Below, piece after piece: positions 1 through 7,471 of a DNA stretch of 7,471 nt. Source of the DNA: Clostridium sp. CAG:1219. GTDB taxonomy: Bacteria > Bacillota > Clostridia > TANB77 > CAG-465. The notes under the pieces were generated by a model. It saw only the letters and a program-made list of their open reading frames with translations. It did not search any database and was not told where the DNA came from. The stretch lies in contig HF996727.1 in the NCBI GenBank assembly GCA_000433335.1, positions 1 through 7,471 on the forward strand, read 5' to 3'. Made by a program: the position numbers and the translations under genes. How positions within the stretch are numbered: position 1 is the stretch's first letter; the number at the start of each line of letters is the position of its first letter.

Positions 1-3000
1 AAATATATAAGTATATATTATTTGGCATATGAACTTGTAGAACAAAATACAGGCTATATTGATCAAAATATAATAAAAAACTGTTTAAATAGTCACCAGA
101 AAACTTCATATCTTACGTCTGAAGAGCTTAATTTATTTATATTAATGATAAAAATTGGGCTTTTAAAGTTTATTGCCCGTGTTGCGACTAATATATGCCA
201 TGCTCAAATGCAAAAGATAATAGTAGAAAATTTATTAAAGGAAGAAAATTCTGATTTATTAAGAATATGCGAGAATGTTGAAAAAGAGTTTTTGGTATTT
301 AGAAATTTTAAAACATATATACTTGAAGAATCAAAAATAAAGAATGCTAATACGGCATTTGTAGAATACATGGCATATAGGTTAAAAGAACTTGGAAAAA
401 AAGGAGAAAAATATTACGAGTTGCTAAAGTCAGAATCTGAAAAGATAGGCTTTACTATAGATGAGGCAATAATAAAAGAACATATGGAAGTTGCAAAAAC
501 TACAGACTACATGGGAAGAGCAATACTTTCATATAAACAACTCATAGGAATAAACTTTAGAGAAATTTTTGAGGCAGTAAATAAGGTAGATGAAACGCTA
601 AAAAATGGTGATTATACAGGAGAATTTGAAAAGTGTGATTACAAGACAAAAACAAGATACAGAAACTACATAATAAAGCTTGCTAAAAAATATAAAGTAT
701 CAGAATTATATGTTGCAAAAAAAGCTGTTGATTGCTCTGTAAAATATAAAAAACATGTCGGATTTTTCCTTTGTTCAAATGAGAAGTATTTACTAAAAAA
801 AGAAATGGGAAAATCTTATTTGTCAGAGATATTTTACAATAAAGTGGTAGATAAAATAAAACCACACATATATATATTATCTATATTAATATTAGCGTTT
901 GAGTTTACTGTACTTTTTGCAGTAGATATATTTAATTTTGGCAATACTGCACTAAATATAATATTTTATATTATTGCTTTTTGCTTTTTTACAGAAATAT
1001 CGGAAAAACTCATAAATTATTTTATAAGAAAAAATATGATACCGGAAGTTTTACCTAGATTTGATTTTGCAAAAACTATAGATGAAAAGTACCCAACATA
1101 TGTAATAATGCCTACAGTTATAAGTTCCATAGAAAAGCTAGATGAAATGATAAACAAAATGGAGATTACATATCTTGCAAATAGATCTGAAAATATGTAT
1201 TATATGCTAATTGGTGACTGTATTTCAAGTAATAAAGAACATATAATGATTGATGATACTATAGTAGCATATGCAAAAGAAAAATTCGATAAATTAAATG
1301 AAAAATATGAAATGCCACACAAATTGTTCAATTTTATATATAGAAAACGTGTTTATTGTAAGTCAGAGGCTGCTTACATGGGATGGGAGAGAAAACGTGG
1401 AGCAATTTCTGAATTTAATAAATTAGTACTTGGTAAATTAAATTATGCTGAAATAAACAAAAAATTCTATTTAATATATAATGATATAATAAAAGCTAAG
1501 TATGCAATTACTATAGATGAGGATACAAATTTATCACTTAACACAGCAAAAGATTTAGTAGCAATAATTGCGCATCCACTAAACCGTCCAAAACTTTCAA
1601 AAAATGGAAAAATTGTTACGTCTGGATATGGTATTATAACTCCAGCTGTGGGACTTGATATTGAATCTGCAAATAAAACATTGTTTTCTAAAATATTTGG
1701 TGGGTTTGGAGGCCTTGATATATATACAACAGCAGTTGCTAACGTGTATCAAGATGTCTTTGGTGAAGCTATATTTTGCGGTAAAGGTGTTTACGATATT
1801 GAATTATTTGAAAAATTGCTTGGAAATGAGATACCAGAGAATTTAGTTTTAAGCCACGATTTATTAGAAGGATCATACATGAGAACAGGATTTGCAAGTG
1901 ATATTGAAGTACAAGATGGCTTTCCGAAAAACTATATATCATATATGAAACGTAATCATAGATGGTATAGGGGAGATATGCAAATAATAAGGTGGTTACT
2001 TTCACCAAAGTCTCCTATAAATTCCTTATCAAAATGGAAAATATTTGATAATTTAAGAAGACCAACAGTTAATCTTATGGGAATGATCGCTATAATACTT
2101 TCATTATTTGTATCAATGCATTTTTTTGCATTTACAGTACTTATAGTATTTTTAGCAATAAACTTTGGAACGCTGCTTGGAATGATAGATAAATTAATTT
2201 TTGGAATCCATAGACATACTAAAGAATTACAGTATATTCCTATAATACATGGATTTGATGCAGATCTTTTAACAATGAGTTTAAATTTAATAAACCTTCC
2301 ATATACTGCTTATATGTGTTTGGACGCTTTTTCAAAGTCTTTATTTAGAATGATTTTTTCAAAGAGGCATTTACTTGAATGGACAACGGCTGATTCTCTT
2401 GATAAGAAGACAAAAAAATCCGTAATGTATTACTATTTAAGTATGATAATAAACGTTATAGTTGGGCTTTTTGTAATATTATATCCATCTCCAAATATAT
2501 ATGGAAATATTGGACTTGTAATATATAAAGATTCTATTGGAATATTTTTCTTACTTGGACCTTTATTTTCATATTTGTTAGGAAAGAATTATCTATTAAA
2601 TAGAAGAAAAAGACTAACACCTTCTCAAGATAAAGAGATATTAGAAATTGGAAAAAGAACTTGGAATTTCTTTGATACACTTATGACAAAAACAAATAAT
2701 TATTTACCAACCGATAACTTTCAAAGTAGTAGAAGAAATAAAATAGTAAGTAGAACTTCATCAACTAATATAGGGTTTGGAATCTTGGCAATAATTGATG
2801 CATATGACTTAAAATATATAACTTATGAAGAGCTAATAGAAAAACTTACAAATATATATAGAACTATAGATAGCCTTGAAAAGTGGCATGGTCATTTATA
2901 TAATTGGTATAATATAAAAACGTTAGAGCCATTAAGACCAAGATTTATTTCAACTGTAGATAGTGGGAATTTTGTTGCAAGTTTATATGTTGCAAAAACG

Positions 3001-5331
3001 TTTTTTGAGGAACTTTTAGGAGCACGCGATTATGATAGACTTGATAGTATAAAATATGACCAAAGAGTTGTAAGACTACTTGAACTTAATAATATATTAA
3101 TTGAAGATACCGATTTTACAGTGTTGTATAATACTTCAAGAAATTTATTTTCTATAGGTTATGCAATAGAATCAGGTGAACTTTTAGATAGCTATTATGA
3201 TATGTTAATGTCTGAATGTAGAACAACAAGTTTAATTGCAATATCAAGAAGACAAGTTACGTCAAAACATTGGTTTGCACTTTCGAGAAACCTAACTAAA
3301 CTTGATGGATATAAAGGACTTGTTTCGTGGAGTGGTACTGCATTTGAATACTTTATGCCATATATATTTAGTAAATCGTATGAGCATACCCTAATAGATC
3401 AATCATTGTTCTTTACCTTATATAGTAATATAAAATATGGAAGAATAAATGGAACTCCATGGGGAATATCAGAATCAGCATTTGCGGTAAAAGATAATGA
3501 TCTAAATTATCAATATCAAGCTTTTGGTGTGCCATGGCTTGGACTTAAAAGAGGACTTAATAATTATCTTGTGGTTGCTCCATATGCATCAGTCCTTATG
3601 TTACCGTTTTCACCACAAAGAGTATATAAAAATTTGATGAAACTAAAAGCACTTGGCGCATATGATTCGTATGGATTTTACGAATCTATTGACTATACAA
3701 AACAAAACTTAGATCATGGTGATGATATGAAGATTGTAAAAACATATATGGCACATCACCAAGGAATGTCACTTTGTGCTATAAATAACTATATAAATCA
3801 TGGAATATTACAAAATAGATTTACTGAAAATAAGGATATAAAAGCAACTGAAATACTATTAAAAGAAAGAGAAAAAATGAGGGCAAAACCAACTATAAAT
3901 TCAACCGATAGATTAAATACTTTCAAACAGAGAAATATAGATAAGTACACTACAAGTGTAAGTGGTTTGACTTATTCATATAAAGATAGTGAAAATAATG
4001 ATAAACAAAAATTTGAGGTGGCATTTTTAAATGGATATGGAATGTCTGCAATATATACTTCAAATGGTGGAGACTATATAAAATATAAGGATAAGATAGT
4101 AAATAAACAGCGTTATAAAGATATAAAAACTACGGGAAACTATGTAGTGCTTACAGATAAGTGCACAGGAGATATTATTTCTACGAGTGATATATCCAAA
4201 GATCAAAATAAGCCATATATAAAGAAAGTTTCATTTGTGTCTGATTTATCCAATATAGTTACATATATTCAAACGAAAGAATTAGAAACTACAACAACTA
4301 CATTTATTTCTCCAGAATATAACATGGAAATTAAAAAGGTAAGTATGTATAATAATTCAAACACAAGACGTGAGATTCTAATTAATACCTATATTGAGCT
4401 TGCTATGACAGATTATATGACAAATGTTGTGCATCCATCTTTTAGTAATTTACAAATAGAAACTTATTTTGATGAACAACTTGAAACTTTAATTGCAAGT
4501 AAAAGAAAAAAGAATGAAAATGATAAGGAATTCTATGTATATGCTAAATTAATAGGTATAGACTTAGATATTGGTGTGGAAACAGAAAAGCTAAAAATCA
4601 TACAAAAGCAAGATGAAGCTTATAATGAAAACATTGTAAAATATCCACTTTGGCCAGTACTTTCTTATAGAGCTACTATAATACTTGATCCTCATGAAAA
4701 GCAAGAATTTTTCTATGTAGTTGGGGCAAGCGATAGTAAATATAAAATATCAAATGCGGTAGTTAATTTAGATTATACAGAAATAAATAAGCAATTAAAA
4801 TTAACTTGTGAACTAAATAGTGTTGTGTCTAGATATTTGAGACTAAAACCTGGTAGAGCCTCTATTTATAATAATATAATAAGAGATGTACTTTTTGGCG
4901 CTAAAGAACTAGATTCAAGTGAGTTTTGGAATGAAAATATAAGTCAATCAATGCTTTGGAAATATTCTATTTCGGGAGATTTACCTATAATGATTGTAAA
5001 TGTAGAAGATATAGAAAGTTCTGGTATTGTAGATGAAGTTATTAGATTCATGGATTATGTAAAAAATAGAAATATAGATATTGACATTATAATGCTAATA
5101 GATGAAGAAATGGAAAAATATGGACCTATATATACGTATGTGAAAACAAGATTGGATAGAGCTGTATATAGTAACTGGACAAGGGGAAATATATATCTTC
5201 TTAATAAAAACTTCTTACTACAAAATGAAGTAAAATTATTGAAATTTTTATCTACAAAAACTATAAATGATGTTACAGAATTTTTAATTCCAGACAAGGA
5301 ATCAAGTAATAATAACGAGGTGAAGCAATGA
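1..5331 (+). CDS. ndvB: Cyclic beta-1,2-glucan synthase, GT84-GH189 part (5' partial)
   Basis: Membrane enzyme predicted to polymerise beta-1,2-glucan from UDP-glucose and cyclise it by transglycosylation. Residues are counted from the in-frame codon at base 1 (1776 residues visible). Residues 1-285 are a helical N-terminal region, with hydrophobic segments near 290-310 and 314-335. The GT84 core (about 345-685) has YLANR, MGWERKRG, DEDT (506-509), SHDLLEG (from 618) and RNHRWYRGDMQ (from 651). More membrane segments lie near 692-735, 811-832 and 845-864, with LLEWTTA between them. The GH189-type cyclisation domain (about 872-1310) has HGHLYNWY (963), STVDSGN (984), PWGISESAF (1153) and MAHHQGMS (1250). 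Then come a GH94-type beta-sandwich (about 1320-1640) and a module with LWKYSISGDLP (1652). The frame is open to base 1, and the TTG at 22 lacks a ribosome binding site, so the true start lies upstream. Fused homologues (about 2,800 residues) continue into the GH94 barrel, here supplied by the next gene. Family assignment is from remembered motifs; activity is inferred. Confidence 0.9.
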   Translation, partial: KYISIYYLAYELVEQNTGYIDQNIIKNCLNSHQKTSYLTSEELNLFILMIKIGLLKFIARVATNICHAQMQKIIVENLLKEENSDLLRICENVEKEFLVFRNFKTYILEESKIKNANTAFVEYMAYRLKELGKKGEKYYELLKSESEKIGFTIDEAIIKEHMEVAKTTDYMGRAILSYKQLIGINFREIFEAVNKVDETLKNGDYTGEFEKCDYKTKTRYRNYIIKLAKKYKVSELYVAKKAVDCSVKYKKHVGFFLCSNEKYLLKKEMGKSYLSEIFYNKVVDKIKPHIYILSILILAFEFTVLFAVDIFNFGNTALNIIFYIIAFCFFTEISEKLINYFIRKNMIPEVLPRFDFAKTIDEKYPTYVIMPTVISSIEKLDEMINKMEITYLANRSENMYYMLIGDCISSNKEHIMIDDTIVAYAKEKFDKLNEKYEMPHKLFNFIYRKRVYCKSEAAYMGWERKRGAISEFNKLVLGKLNYAEINKKFYLIYNDIIKAKYAITIDEDTNLSLNTAKDLVAIIAHPLNRPKLSKNGKIVTSGYGIITPAVGLDIESANKTLFSKIFGGFGGLDIYTTAVANVYQDVFGEAIFCGKGVYDIELFEKLLGNEIPENLVLSHDLLEGSYMRTGFASDIEVQDGFPKNYISYMKRNHRWYRGDMQIIRWLLSPKSPINSLSKWKIFDNLRRPTVNLMGMIAIILSLFVSMHFFAFTVLIVFLAINFGTLLGMIDKLIFGIHRHTKELQYIPIIHGFDADLLTMSLNLINLPYTAYMCLDAFSKSLFRMIFSKRHLLEWTTADSLDKKTKKSVMYYYLSMIINVIVGLFVILYPSPNIYGNIGLVIYKDSIGIFFLLGPLFSYLLGKNYLLNRRKRLTPSQDKEILEIGKRTWNFFDTLMTKTNNYLPTDNFQSSRRNKIVSRTSSTNIGFGILAIIDAYDLKYITYEELIEKLTNIYRTIDSLEKWHGHLYNWYNIKTLEPLRPRFISTVDSGNFVASLYVAKTFFEELLGARDYDRLDSIKYDQRVVRLLELNNILIEDTDFTVLYNTSRNLFSIGYAIESGELLDSYYDMLMSECRTTSLIAISRRQVTSKHWFALSRNLTKLDGYKGLVSWSGTAFEYFMPYIFSKSYEHTLIDQSLFFTLYSNIKYGRINGTPWGISESAFAVKDNDLNYQYQAFGVPWLGLKRGLNNYLVVAPYASVLMLPFSPQRVYKNLMKLKALGAYDSYGFYESIDYTKQNLDHGDDMKIVKTYMAHHQGMSLCAINNYINHGILQNRFTENKDIKATEILLKEREKMRAKPTINSTDRLNTFKQRNIDKYTTSVSGLTYSYKDSENNDKQKFEVAFLNGYGMSAIYTSNGGDYIKYKDKIVNKQRYKDIKTTGNYVVLTDKCTGDIISTSDISKDQNKPYIKKVSFVSDLSNIVTYIQTKELETTTTTFISPEYNMEIKKVSMYNNSNTRREILINTYIELAMTDYMTNVVHPSFSNLQIETYFDEQLETLIASKRKKNENDKEFYVYAKLIGIDLDIGVETEKLKIIQKQDEAYNENIVKYPLWPVLSYRATIILDPHEKQEFFYVVGASDSKYKISNAVVNLDYTEINKQLKLTCELNSVVSRYLRLKPGRASIYNNIIRDVLFGAKELDSSEFWNENISQSMLWKYSISGDLPIMIVNVEDIESSGIVDEVIRFMDYVKNRNIDIDIIMLIDEEMEKYGPIYTYVKTRLDRAVYSNWTRGNIYLLNKNFLLQNEVKLLKFLSTKTINDVTEFLIPDKESSNNNEVKQ
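5317..5331 (+). promoter_or_regulatory. Ribosome binding site and ATGA stop/start overlap
   Basis: GAGGTG at 5317-5322 lies five bases before the ATG at 5328 and complements the anti-Shine-Dalgarno end of 16S rRNA. It sits inside the last codons of the synthase gene, whose TGA stop (5329-5331) shares ATGA with the new start. This arrangement favours reinitiation or coupled translation, which would keep the two proteins in a fixed ratio. It also fixes the start of the GH94 gene and shows that the split is equipped for expression. Confidence 0.85.
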
Positions 5332-7370
5332 GTAAAAAAGATGAATTAAAATATTTTAATTTTTATGGGGGATTTAATGAAAATGGTACAGAATATCATA
5401 TATTAAATCCTAAAACTCCGCTTCCTTGGTGTAATATTTTAGCAAATGAAAATTTTGGAACTGTTATTTCAAGTTATGGAACCGTATATTCATACTTTAA
5501 AAATAGTAGAGAATATAAATTATCATCATGGTGCAATGACTGGATAGAATTTGCACCTGGTGAAAAATTTACTGGTATATTCGAGAAAGATTATAATTTA
5601 ATATATGGTTTTGGATATGTTAGACTACTAGAAGAAGAGGGATATATAAAAAAGAATATGGACATATTTGTTCCAATGGATGAAAATATAAAGATTCAAT
5701 ATATTACTTTAGAAAATAAAGCAATAGAGGAAAAAGAATTTACTATTTCATATAAAATTAATCCCGTTTTAGGAGTTTCTGAGGAAATAGACTCATCTCA
5801 TATTGTGTCAAAAATATCGGAAGATGGTAAAATATTTGAATTTAAAAATCCATATAGTGTAAATTTTGCAAAGTATGTAAATTATATCTCTGTATTAAGT
5901 GATGATAGTGTAACATACGAGTATGACAAAGAAAATTTTATGGTTACTATTAAGGCAGTTATTAATGAAAAATCAAAAGTAAAATTTGCAATTGTACTTG
6001 GAAGCATAGAGAGCAGCAATACAGATATTAGTGAAGTTTTAGAAAAATATGATTCTTCAATAAAAATAGAGAAAGCATATAAAGAAACTATAAAATATTG
6101 GCAAAATAGAGTTATAAGACATTTTAATACAGGTGAAGAGCCTCTTGATTTTATGGCAAATGGATGGCTTCTTTATCAAACTATAGCATGTAGATTGTAT
6201 GCAAGGAGCGGTTTTTATCAAAGTGGTGGAGCTCTTGGATACAGGGATCAATTGCAAGATACTCTAAGCCTTATTAGAACTTGGCCGGAGAGAACTAGAA
6301 AACAGATAATACTTCACTCTTCAAAGCAATTTGAAAAAGGTGATGTACTTCATTGGTGGCATGACCATAATAATGCAGGTATTAGAACATACTTTAGTGA
6401 TGATTATTTATGGCTTCCATATGTTCTTACAGAATACGTTGCTATTACAGGGGATACTTCTGTACTTGATGTGAAAACTCCATATCTTGAAGATAAACCT
6501 ATGGGGGATAAAAGAGAAATGTATGATGTCTTTAATAATATAGACAAAGAGGATATTGTATATGAACATGCAAAGCGTGCTATACTTTATGGACTTTCAA
6601 GAATAAGTGATAAAAATGGACTTTTAGATATAGGCGATGGAGATTGGAATGACGGATTTAGTAATATTAGAGGACAATCTGTATGGCTAACATTCTTTAT
6701 GATTAATATACTTGATAGATTTTCAAAGATTTCAGAGATAAAAAAAGACAAAGAAATGGAAAAAATATGCAAAACTAAAAGGCATATATTAAAACAGAAT
6801 GTTATAACAAATGCATGGGAAGAAACTCAATTTGTAAGAGCATTTTTTGAAAATGGCGAAGTTCTTGGTAGTATGAAAAATGATGAATGTAAAATTGATC
6901 TAATATCACAAGCTTGGGCAGTTATTGCATTAAAAGATGATAAAGATGTTCAAGATGAGTTAGAACTTGCAATAAAGAGCGCAGATAAATATCTAGTTGA
7001 TAGAGAAAATAAAATAGTAAAACTACTATATCCTGCATTCGATAAACCCAAAAACAATCCTGGTTATATAAAAGCATATGTTCCAGGAATTAGAGAAAAC
7101 GGTGGTCAATACACACACGCATCTATTTGGCTTGCTAAAGCATATTTTGATTTAAAGAAGAAAGACAATGCAATGGAAATCCTTAGAATATTAAATCCTA
7201 TTAACCACGCAAAAACTAAAGAGGAAGCAGATAGATATATGGTAGAACCATATGTAATGGCTGCTGATGTATATTCTAATCCTGAACATATTGGAAGAGG
7301 GGGATGGACTTGGTATACAGGTTCTGCTTCTTGGATGTATAAAGTAATAGAAGACTATTTGAGTAAGTAA
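5328..7370 (+). CDS. GH94 glycoside phosphorylase, detached C-terminal part of cyclic beta-1,2-glucan synthase
   Basis: Soluble 680-residue protein with no signal peptide or membrane segment, so probably cytoplasmic. An N-terminal beta-sandwich (about 7-255; FNFYGGFNENGTEYHI, PWCNILANENFG) is followed by a helical linker and an (alpha/alpha)6 barrel (about 275-670). Barrel motifs are LGYRDQLQD (R306), HWWHDHN, GIRTYFSDDYLWLP, GDGDWNDG (D439, D442; the general-acid Asp is in this motif), NGGQYTHASIW (H597) and GGWTWYTGSASW (T664-G665). By the spacing seen in chitobiose phosphorylase, R306, H597, T664 and G665 should bind phosphate. The closest match is the last segment of NdvB-type synthases, whose GH94 domain phosphorolyses linear beta-1,2-glucan and limits chain length; a free 1,2-beta-oligoglucan phosphorylase is the alternative. 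Its ATG overlaps the upstream stop codon, and its frame is closed by TAA at 5313, so this is the first possible ATG. It stops about 15 residues after the T-G pair, whereas GH94 enzymes usually carry a further jelly-roll of some 70-90 residues. GH94 membership is firm; the exact substrate is inferred. Confidence 0.92.
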   Translation: MSKKDELKYFNFYGGFNENGTEYHILNPKTPLPWCNILANENFGTVISSYGTVYSYFKNSREYKLSSWCNDWIEFAPGEKFTGIFEKDYNLIYGFGYVRLLEEEGYIKKNMDIFVPMDENIKIQYITLENKAIEEKEFTISYKINPVLGVSEEIDSSHIVSKISEDGKIFEFKNPYSVNFAKYVNYISVLSDDSVTYEYDKENFMVTIKAVINEKSKVKFAIVLGSIESSNTDISEVLEKYDSSIKIEKAYKETIKYWQNRVIRHFNTGEEPLDFMANGWLLYQTIACRLYARSGFYQSGGALGYRDQLQDTLSLIRTWPERTRKQIILHSSKQFEKGDVLHWWHDHNNAGIRTYFSDDYLWLPYVLTEYVAITGDTSVLDVKTPYLEDKPMGDKREMYDVFNNIDKEDIVYEHAKRAILYGLSRISDKNGLLDIGDGDWNDGFSNIRGQSVWLTFFMINILDRFSKISEIKKDKEMEKICKTKRHILKQNVITNAWEETQFVRAFFENGEVLGSMKNDECKIDLISQAWAVIALKDDKDVQDELELAIKSADKYLVDRENKIVKLLYPAFDKPKNNPGYIKAYVPGIRENGGQYTHASIWLAKAYFDLKKKDNAMEILRILNPINHAKTKEEADRYMVEPYVMAADVYSNPEHIGRGGWTWYTGSASWMYKVIEDYLSK

Positions 7371-7407
7371 AAAAAGGGCCCTGTATGGGGCTCTTTTATT
7401 ATATTTT
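7371..7407 (+). terminator. Intrinsic terminator of the two-gene operon
   Basis: AAAAGGGCCC (7372-7381) pairs with GGGCTCTTTT (7388-7397) in a ten-base-pair stem containing one G-U pair, with a six-base loop TGTATG. A T-rich run (ATTATATTTTTT) follows. The structure begins right after the TAA at 7368-7370, as expected for the end of a transcript. The A run on the left side would give a T run on the other strand, so it could work in both directions, but no minus-strand gene is visible to need that. Confidence 0.88.
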
Positions 7408-7420
7408 TTATTAAAAATAG

Positions 7421-7448
7421 TTGAAAAAAAACAGTTTTATGATATAAT
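7421..7448 (+). promoter_or_regulatory. Sigma-A-type promoter with extended -10 for a gene beyond the right edge
   Basis: TTGAAA (7421-7426) and TATAAT (7443-7448) are separated by 16 bases. TG at 7440-7441, one base before the TATAAT, makes an extended -10. The -35 box differs from consensus TTGACA at one position and the -10 is perfect. It lies about 14 bases past the terminator, outside any coding region, so transcription should start near 7455 and read off the right end. No ribosome binding site or convincing start codon is seen in the remaining 20 bases, so the gene it serves cannot be identified. Confidence 0.72.
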
Positions 7449-7471
7449 GTAATAGTTATTAATTTAATGTG

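Noticed and set aside
1..20. AT-rich ATATATAAGTATATAT stretch at the left end as a promoter
   Set aside because: It is in frame with the synthase and its translation fits the family, so it is coding sequence; no -35 box can be assessed at the edge.
683..865. Minus-strand open frame of 60 codons, and similar ones at 1769-2008, 5055-5297, 6057-6257 and 6587-6772
   Set aside because: Each lies fully inside a well-supported plus-strand gene, is rich in Phe/Ile/Tyr/Ser as expected from the reverse of AT-rich coding DNA, and shows no recognisable domain.
1655..1846. Plus-strand open frame of 63 codons in another frame
   Set aside because: It lies within the conserved GT84 region of the synthase gene, whose own frame carries clear motifs there.
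1..5331. Many internal TATAAT-like strings that resemble -10 boxes
   Set aside because: They are expected by chance at this base composition, lie in coding sequence and lack a well-placed -35 box.
5313..5340. Sequencing frameshift or programmed frameshift joining the two genes
   Set aside because: Between the TAA of the second frame (5313-5315) and the TGA of the first (5329-5331) there is no homopolymer longer than two bases, which argues against a typical indel error. The A6 run (5334-5339) lies after the first gene's stop, so it cannot serve as a slip site. A proper ribosome binding site and ATG are present instead. An assembly error is not fully excluded.

Overview
The window is very AT-rich (by eye about 70% A+T or more) and its coding style is that of a low-GC Gram-positive anaerobe. 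Ile is mostly ATA, Arg mostly AGA, Leu mostly TTA/CTT, and the one clear ribosome binding site is GAGGTG-like. A clostridial-type Firmicute is the best guess. That is inference from composition and protein family, and no species can be named.

Nearly all of the window is one two-gene operon on the + strand. The first gene (1-5331, 5' end outside the window) encodes a large membrane protein. Its domain order is that of cyclic beta-1,2-glucan synthase (NdvB/ChvB/Cgs): a helical N-terminal region, two membrane segments, a GT84 glucosyltransferase core, about four more membrane segments, a GH189-type cyclisation domain (Pfam 'glycoamylase'), a GH94-type beta-sandwich and a short alpha/beta module. 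The second gene (5328-7370) overlaps it by ATGA and encodes a soluble GH94 protein. It matches the last part of the fused synthase: the second beta-sandwich plus the (alpha/alpha)6 phosphorylase barrel with its active-site motifs intact.

The window therefore shows a cyclic beta-1,2-glucan synthase split into two translationally coupled polypeptides. By analogy with characterised synthases, the first protein would elongate a beta-1,2-glucan from UDP-glucose at the cytoplasmic membrane and cyclise it. The second would trim linear beta-1,2-glucan by phosphorolysis, controlling chain length or recycling glucose as glucose 1-phosphate. The second protein also ends just after the barrel and lacks the C-terminal jelly-roll usual in GH94.

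The operon closes with a compact intrinsic terminator directly after the second stop codon (7371-7407). The last 70 bases hold a strong sigma-A-type promoter with an extended -10 (7421-7448) that should drive a gene beyond the right edge. I see no RNA genes, mobile elements, CRISPR arrays or long repeats, and no non-coding stretch longer than about 100 bases.
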